Below are positions 56,588 through 64,000 of a DNA stretch of 64,000 nucleotides, in pieces. A program made the translations under genes and the position numbers. Numbering within the stretch: position 1 is the stretch's first letter; every line of letters starts with the position of its first letter. This DNA comes from Lentilactobacillus kisonensis DSM 19906 = JCM 15041 (GTDB taxonomy: Bacteria; Bacillota; Bacilli; Lactobacillales; Lactobacillaceae): the NCBI RefSeq assembly GCF_001434135.1, contig NZ_AZEB01000003.1, positions 1 through 64,000 on the forward strand, given 5' to 3'. The notes beneath the pieces are model-generated. The model worked only from the letters and a program-made list of their open reading frames with translations. It did not search any database and had not been told where the DNA came from.

Positions 56588-57720
56588 TAATAAAAGCGAT
56601 ACTTACTCCTAAACTGAGTAGGTGAAATGGTATCCACTTTTTTAAAGGTTTTCGTTAGATAACTCAAATCGTGAAAGCCTAAGTCAATCGCAATTTCCGT
56701 GAGGCTCTTTTGGGTAAAAATCAGGTAACTTTCAATCTCGCCAACTCGCTGTTGCGCAATGTAATTACTAATCGTCATCCCGGTCTCTTTTTTAAACGAC
56801 TTACATAGGTAGCTAACCGAACAATTAACGCTTTTAGCTAAATCAACTAATAATATACGCTCGTGAAGATGTTTATAGATATAGTCCTTCACGAGGTAAA
56901 TTGGGATTGAACTTGCCCTTTGAGCATGATTTCTGACCCGTTCAATAAAAAGATAACCAATTTTTCTGATAAGCATATTGACACTTTCAATCAACGTTTC
57001 CGCTTCGATTTTTTGGATACAACTGTCGCTGAGCGCAAACGCCGCGTCCGGTGGTAGGCCACCTCGAATTGCCGCCCTAGTAAAGAGCGTGGTGGCTGTA
57101 ATTGCCAGATCCTTTTTCTGGCGCAATTCATTTCCAATGACCAATTGACCATACGAGCCACTTTTGATAAAGGCCTCATGGTTCACTTCAAATTTAGCTA
57201 AGTCACCGTTCTTAATTGATTCCAGCATGTTCGTTTCTAGGAAATAATTATTATGTGAAATGCCATTTTCCTGATTCGATTCTAAGATTGATTCATGCTG
57301 CCGATTAGTTGCGACCATTGTGTTGCTAGCAGAGATCGGTTTTAAATTTTCTGGGAACCGGTTAAATAAGCCATAGTATAAAAATCTGGTAATTGATATC
57401 AAGTGGTTCGTACTCACGCCGGTAAAGTGATCTTCAAAGTTTTTATCAATCGACATTTTTTTGGAGACGGACCAGAGGACAATAAAGACTTGTTCGCTAT
57501 CATAGCGGATAACACTTAGATTTTCATTTGCCGAGATGATATAGAGTCGGGCAGCTGCAGGTTGTTTGATTTGCTGGATTTTAGCTAGGTACGCCTTTGG
57601 AAAGTTATTGGCCATAGTTGGCTTCCACTGCTGAATGATTTGGCCATCAAACCTGCAAACAATAATACTTAAGTCGACAAAGTTTCGTAATTCAGCCAGC
57701 AGTAATTGATAATCAGCCAT
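56587..57720 (-). CDS. AraC-family regulator 5, PocR-like sensor
   Basis: A 377-residue regulator unlike the four cupin-type AraC proteins of this window. An N-terminal sensor-like region (about 1-130) and a helical middle region (about 165-270) precede the AraC double HTH (about 275-375; ILLVDLAKSVNCSVSYLCKSF and LTEIAIDLGFHDLSYLTKTF regions, ending ISPTQFRSKY). The layout recalls YesN-type regulators of sugar clusters. AGAAAGGGG precedes the ATG. It is divergent from the ROK-MFS-GH29-GH1 genes and probably controls them. Confidence 0.85.
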   Translation of the reverse strand: MADYQLLLAELRNFVDLSIIVCRFDGQIIQQWKPTMANNFPKAYLAKIQQIKQPAAARLYIISANENLSVIRYDSEQVFIVLWSVSKKMSIDKNFEDHFTGVSTNHLISITRFLYYGLFNRFPENLKPISASNTMVATNRQHESILESNQENGISHNNYFLETNMLESIKNGDLAKFEVNHEAFIKSGSYGQLVIGNELRQKKDLAITATTLFTRAAIRGGLPPDAAFALSDSCIQKIEAETLIESVNMLIRKIGYLFIERVRNHAQRASSIPIYLVKDYIYKHLHERILLVDLAKSVNCSVSYLCKSFKKETGMTISNYIAQQRVGEIESYLIFTQKSLTEIAIDLGFHDLSYLTKTFKKVDTISPTQFRSKYRFY

Positions 57721-57831
57721 AAAATGTAACCCCTTTCTTTTTAGCCAACATAATACAAACTAGAAGCAGATATTACAAGCAAACAGCTCCTGAACCAATA
57801 TAATGGTGACAAAAGTTGGGAGGTGAATGAA

Positions 57832-58740
57832 TTGACGGTCTATCTTAGCATCGACATTGGCGGAACTTATATCAAATATGGCGAGGTAACCAGCACGGGA
57901 ACTATTCTGAATCATGCAAAGGTTGTCACGCCCAAACAAAATTTGACCACTTTTTTGGCAACAATTTATAAAATTATCAGTCAATATCAAAGTGATGTTG
58001 CCGGGGTCGCAGTCAGTGTCCCCGGGAAAGTTGATGAAGGAACCATTTCGTTTGGCGGTGCGTTGGACTTTTTGGATGGCGTTAACTTAGGACGATTAAT
58101 CAAAGAATACGTTAAAGAAGCCTTGGCGGTTAAAGTCGAAAATGATGGTAAAGCTAACCTACTCGCCGAAATGTGGTGCAGTGCTTTTAGAAAGGTTCAA
58201 AATTGTGGGGCAGTTGTCCTAGGCACTGGAATCGGCGGCGGTATCGCACTCAACGGCAACTTAGTTTATGGTGAGCACCAACAGGCTAGTGAACTCAGCT
58301 TTATGGTCAATGACTTTCATTTGACCGGAAAAGACCGATTAATTGGCTATAATTCTTCTGCAGTCTCACTCGTAAGCACCATTGCCGAAAGCCTGGGCAT
58401 TCGTGACTCAAACAACGGGCAAAAGGTTTTTGAAATAATTAATGATGGGAATCCAATTGCAATTCATTTATTAGAAAGTTTTTGTAAGAAAATTGCTTAT
58501 TTATTAGTAAACATTCAATCCGTCGTTGATTTGTCAGCTTATGTGATTGGCGGCGGTATTAGTAGCCAGCCGATTGTGACCCAAACAATCAACCAACAAT
58601 ATGACGCGATTTTAGACGAGATACCCGTTTTGAAAAAGACATTGGTTCGCCCACAAATTGTGCCCTCCACTTACGGGAATCAGACCAACTTGATTGGGGC
58701 GACGTATAGCTTGCTGAGGGCGCAGGATCAGGTTTCTTAG
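57832..58740 (+). CDS. ROK-family sugar kinase
   Basis: A 302-residue ROK protein. The phosphate motif SIDIGGTYIKYG (6-17), the catalytic-aspartate segment VENDGKANLL and the second ATP loop GTGIGGGIALNG are intact, so it should be a kinase rather than a repressor (no HTH). The Cys-rich zinc motif of most ROK glucokinases (CxCGxxGC) is absent, so the substrate may differ. The start is TTG at 57832, seven bases after GGGAGG; an in-frame GTG at 57823 overlaps that site. Some ROK kinases (BglK) phosphorylate beta-glucosides, which would fit the GH1 gene downstream. Confidence 0.85.
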   Translation: MTVYLSIDIGGTYIKYGEVTSTGTILNHAKVVTPKQNLTTFLATIYKIISQYQSDVAGVAVSVPGKVDEGTISFGGALDFLDGVNLGRLIKEYVKEALAVKVENDGKANLLAEMWCSAFRKVQNCGAVVLGTGIGGGIALNGNLVYGEHQQASELSFMVNDFHLTGKDRLIGYNSSAVSLVSTIAESLGIRDSNNGQKVFEIINDGNPIAIHLLESFCKKIAYLLVNIQSVVDLSAYVIGGGISSQPIVTQTINQQYDAILDEIPVLKKTLVRPQIVPSTYGNQTNLIGATYSLLRAQDQVS

Positions 58741-58856
58741 GACAGCTCCTCCAGGCAGAAACCTGCGTATAAGCACCTTGAACAAAAATTCCAAGCCCAG
58801 GAATTTCCGTCCAAGGAGACTTATACTCCGGTTTCTAACCGCCTGGATCCGCTCAC
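58739..58856 (-). repeat. Palindromic repeat, tandem copy 1 of 4
   Basis: 118 bases, AGGACAGCTCCTCCAGGC to GCCTGGATCCGCTCAC; stems CCAGGC/GCCTGG, AGAAACC/GGTTTCT, GTATAAG/CTTATAC, apex AATTCC/GGAATT. The first two bases are part of the ROK stop codon. Confidence 0.92.
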
Positions 58857-58864
58857 TTTTCTTT

Positions 58865-58982
58865 AGGACAGCTCCTCCAAGCAGCAATCTGCACGTAAGC
58901 ACCTCCCGAAAAAATTCCAAACCCAGGAATTCTTTCGGGAGGAGACTTACGTACCAATTGCTAACCGCTTGGATCCGCTCAC
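58865..58982 (-). repeat. Palindromic repeat, tandem copy 2 of 4
   Basis: 118 bases; stems CCAAGC/GCTTGG, AGCAAT/ATTGCT, ACGTAAG/CTTACGT, CCTCCCGAA/TTCGGGAGG, apex AATTCC/GGAATT. All stems differ from copy 1 yet still pair. Confidence 0.92.
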
Positions 58983-58991
58983 TTTTCTTTT

Positions 58992-59109
58992 AGGACAGCT
59001 CCTCCAGGCAGAAACCTGCGTATAAGCACCTTGGTCAAAAATTCCAAGCCCAGGAATTTCTGCCCAAGGAGACTTATACTCCGGTTTCTAACCGCCTGGA
59101 TCCGCTCAC
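58992..59109 (-). repeat. Palindromic repeat, tandem copy 3 of 4
   Basis: 118 bases, nearly identical to copy 1 but with CCTTGG/CCAAGG pairing restored around the apex. Confidence 0.92.
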
Positions 59110-59116
59110 TTTTCTT

Positions 59117-59236
59117 AGGACAGCTGTGCAAAACAGAAACTTCCACATAAGCACCTCTGACAAAAATCCCCCAAAACCAGGGATTTCTGTCAGAGGAGAC
59201 TTATGTTCCAGTTTCTAAGCGTTTTGCTCCGCTCAC
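59117..59236 (-). repeat. Palindromic repeat, tandem copy 4 of 4
   Basis: 120 bases; stems AAAAC/GTTTT, AGAAACT/AGTTTCT, ACATAAG/CTTATGT, CCTCTGAC/GTCAGAGG, apex AATCCCC/GGGATT. Ends 22 bases before the MFS start codon, just before its AGGAGG. Confidence 0.92.
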
Positions 59237-59258
59237 TTTTCTTTAGGAGGATATCAAC

Positions 59259-60446
59259 ATGGAAAAAGGAGAACAATATAAACGTTCTGTCATGCTGACA
59301 GTATTGTCACTTTCACTTATTATTTCCGGTTCAAATGCCGTTAGTGGTGCTATTCCACTCATGCAACGACACTTTTCTAACATGCCGACAACGGCTGTTG
59401 AATTAATTGTTACAATTCCTAGTTTTGCCAGTATTTTTGTCCCATTGTTAAGTGGTTACATCGAAAAAGGAATCGGTAAACGATCACTGAGTTTAATCGG
59501 TTTAGGGCTGGCAATCATTGGTGGATTGCTGCCAGTATTTGTTATTAGCTATATTCCAGTTATCCTGTCACGGATTTTGTTAGGCGTTGGGTTATCGTTA
59601 TTCACCCCACTGACAGTCTCTTACATCCTTGACCTATACGATAAAGACGAGTCAAACGCCCTGTTAGGGTATCGAAACGCCGTCATGTCACTAGGAGATA
59701 CCGCAATGCTTTTAATTGCTGGGGTTCTTCTTAAAATTAGTTGGCACCTTACCTTTGGCGTATTTCTAACGTTGCTCATTCCGTTTAGTATGATTCTCTT
59801 CTTTATGCCTAAGAAGTTTGATCACTACAGTATTATGAGCAAATCAGGTGAAGTAAAAGCCAAGCAACGAACGAATCTCGCAATTACTATCTACGCCCTC
59901 ATATTCTTGGTTATCACGCTTGCTTACAGCACAATTTTTATTAAGTTAGCCGATTATATCGTTAACAATCATATCGGGGATGCAAGTGCCGCAAGCTTTG
60001 TCTTTAGTGTGTTAACGGCCACTTCAATTGTAGCGGGAATCGCTTATAAATATATTTTCAAATTATTGAAAGCGTACACAACAGCCATTAGTGCTATTAT
60101 CGCCGGTATTTCATTAATCATTGCATTGTTAAATCAAAACTTAACTTGGATGGTTGTCTTCATCGTGATCGCCGGGTTCTTCTGGGGCATACTAAACCCT
60201 CATTTAACCAGTATGATGGCTGATCAATCTCCAGAAGGTTCCGTAACACTCAGTACGTCAATCATCGTCATGGGAATTAACTTGGCCTATTTGATTTCAC
60301 CATACTACAACGCCTTCGTTAGCAAGTTATTCCATAATTTCAGCTCCGGTTTCTCGTTAACATTTGCTGGCGTTGTCTGGACGATTTTTGGCATCATTTA
60401 CTTGATCTATATCTATTTCAGTCAAAAGCAAAAATCAATTAGTTAG
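59259..60446 (+). CDS. MFS transporter, fucoside/glucoside locus
   Basis: A 395-residue, 12-helix major facilitator of the short sugar/drug type (DHA1-like). Helix 1 starts after about 10 residues; a charged cytosolic loop (about 188-205) separates the two halves. TTAGGAGGA lies 8 bases before the ATG. It is followed directly by the GH29 and GH1 genes, so it probably imports the glycoside that these enzymes cut. Four tandem palindromic repeats precede it. Confidence 0.85.
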   Translation: MEKGEQYKRSVMLTVLSLSLIISGSNAVSGAIPLMQRHFSNMPTTAVELIVTIPSFASIFVPLLSGYIEKGIGKRSLSLIGLGLAIIGGLLPVFVISYIPVILSRILLGVGLSLFTPLTVSYILDLYDKDESNALLGYRNAVMSLGDTAMLLIAGVLLKISWHLTFGVFLTLLIPFSMILFFMPKKFDHYSIMSKSGEVKAKQRTNLAITIYALIFLVITLAYSTIFIKLADYIVNNHIGDASAASFVFSVLTATSIVAGIAYKYIFKLLKAYTTAISAIIAGISLIIALLNQNLTWMVVFIVIAGFFWGILNPHLTSMMADQSPEGSVTLSTSIIVMGINLAYLISPYYNAFVSKLFHNFSSGFSLTFAGVVWTIFGIIYLIYIYFSQKQKSIS

Positions 60447-60458
60447 GTGGGAATAAAA

Positions 60459-63211
<2,753 letters not shown>

Positions 63212-63240
63212 ATGGATTTTAAGAAATGCTGAAAGTCACT

Positions 63241-63324
63241 AAAAACAATCTAAGATCCAGTCCAGTTAGGAACCGATAACGTTTTTCGGATTCTGTCTGA
63301 ATTGGATCTTAAATTGTTTTTACG
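63241..63324 (+). terminator. Long intrinsic terminator after GH1
   Basis: A 25-bp stem with few mismatches (63241-63265 with 63297-63321, starting AAAAACAATCTAAGATCCAG), with a T-run on the plus side. Confidence 0.85.
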
Positions 63325-63461
63325 TTCATTCATTACTTACAAAGACTGCATTTATTTTTTGCCAAAAGCCAATAACCACACCTCTTCCATATGATTATCA
63401 AGTTTCAGTTACCAACACCTGATGTCAGGAACTTTTTTACTTTTCTAAATTGAGCAACACA

Positions 63462-63510
63462 AAAGCAGCGATGAATAACGAGGATACTCCCCATTATTCA
63501 CCGCTGCTTT
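63462..63510 (-). terminator. Terminator of the sugar porter gene
   Basis: A 17-bp perfect stem, AAAGCAGCGATGAATAA (63462-63478) with 63494-63510, just downstream of the right-edge gene on the minus strand. The rest of 63325-63567 shows nothing recognised. Confidence 0.85.
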
Positions 63511-63567
63511 CATTTAAAATAAATAATTTTTTATATTAATAACGTTAAAAGTGGCTTACTCCCAAAC

Positions 63568-64000
63568 TTACTTTCTCGTTCCTTCATCCTCAATTTCTTC
63601 CAAGCTCCGACCTTTCGTCTCTGGGACACAAACCTTTACGAACCAAACACCCAGCAGGCAGATGACGCCAAAGATTGCGAAGACTGCATCTTGGGGCATG
63701 GTGGCGGTCATAATTGGGAACAACAATCCTACCGCAAATGAGCCAATCCAGTTAGCTGATGAAGCAGCTCCGGATGCCCGGCCTCTAATAGCCAATGGGA
63801 AGACTTCGCCAATGATTACCCAGGTCAATGGTGCCCAAGTAAATGAATAGGCAGCAACGTAAAGGCTCAGGAAGGCAACGATGATCATTGGACTTGCACT
63901 TGGCATCAACAACTTGATAACCGTTGGGAGAATAAATGAGAGTCCCATTACAGAGCCACCTAAGATCAGCAACGTTTTTCGTTTAAATTTATCAGCAATT
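63568..64000 (-). CDS. Sugar porter family MFS transporter (partial)
   Basis: The C-terminal part (about 144 residues) of a sugar porter family transporter; the frame stays open to the right edge, so the 5' end is outside. Diagnostic motifs are GRASGAASSANWIGSF (between helices 10 and 11) and the closing PETKGRSLEEIEDE. These proteins import monosaccharides such as xylose, arabinose or glucose with protons. A D-xylose or arabinose role would fit the nearby loci but cannot be told from this part. Confidence 0.9.
   Translation of the reverse strand, partial: IADKFKRKTLLILGGSVMGLSFILPTVIKLLMPSASPMIIVAFLSLYVAAYSFTWAPLTWVIIGEVFPLAIRGRASGAASSANWIGSFAVGLLFPIMTATMPQDAVFAIFGVICLLGVWFVKVCVPETKGRSLEEIEDEGTRK

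Noticed and set aside
57832-58740. ROK protein as an XylR/NagC-type repressor
   Set aside because: There is no N-terminal helix-turn-helix; the protein begins directly with the kinase phosphate motif.
58739-59236. Four regular repeats as a CRISPR array
   Set aside because: The repeats are about 118 bases with only 7-9 bases between them, and there are no unique spacers or cas genes.

Overview
The window comes from a low-GC Firmicute of the family Lactobacillaceae, most likely a plant-, silage- or fermentation-associated species. The evidence is the Lactobacillus-type oleate hydratase, an S-layer-like surface protein, a surface protein ending in DUF5776-type repeats, CcpA-type cre sites, a T-box leader and strong AGGAGG ribosome binding sites. 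The genus cannot be fixed by eye. I saw no rRNA, tRNA, CRISPR, transposase or prophage gene.

Layout. 0.15-5.7 kb is housekeeping-like: a T-box leader reading off the left edge, htpX-lemA, gdhA, a sugar O-acetyltransferase and a short-chain dehydrogenase. 6-26 kb is a glycan-utilisation region. It holds two near-identical GPH-family sugar transporters, two large homologous-looking proteins (one secreted and wall-associated, one cytosolic; DUF5695-like), an S-layer-like surface protein, two GH127/GH146-type beta-L-arabinofuranosidases, an MFS transporter and three AraC-type regulators, with cre-like sites in the promoter regions. 27-31.7 kb is an FtsX-type ABC exporter with a TetR regulator. 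31.8-38.7 kb is an alpha-galactoside locus (GH36, AraC, GPH transporter, GH27). 39-48.9 kb holds TetR/MMPL, oleate hydratase with an unannotated 40-residue membrane peptide, a DHA2-type MFS pump, a MarR-rhodanese operon and a class I aminotransferase. 49-56 kb holds a DUF421/DUF3290 pair, a membrane glycerophosphodiester phosphodiesterase, a two-gene ABC transporter and a DJ-1/PfpI protein. 56.6-63.2 kb is a second glycoside locus: AraC, ROK kinase, MFS, GH29 alpha-fucosidase and GH1 with a 6-phospho-beta-glucosidase signature. The right edge holds the 3' end of a sugar porter gene.

How the genes may work together. The 6-26 kb loci read as a pathway for arabinose-containing plant glycans: a surface protein acts outside, GPH/MFS symporters import oligosaccharides, and cytosolic GH127-type enzymes release arabinose, each step under a local AraC regulator plus catabolite control. 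The 57.8-63.2 kb locus has no PTS, so the ROK protein may phosphorylate an imported glucoside before the GH1 enzyme cleaves it.

The most unusual signal is not a gene. At least fourteen copies of a palindromic element of about 118 bp (with a composite form of about 210 bp) lie between genes. Their stems vary together on both arms, so the fold is kept while the sequence changes. Copies sit directly against stop codons or about 20 bases before start codons, just outside the ribosome binding site.
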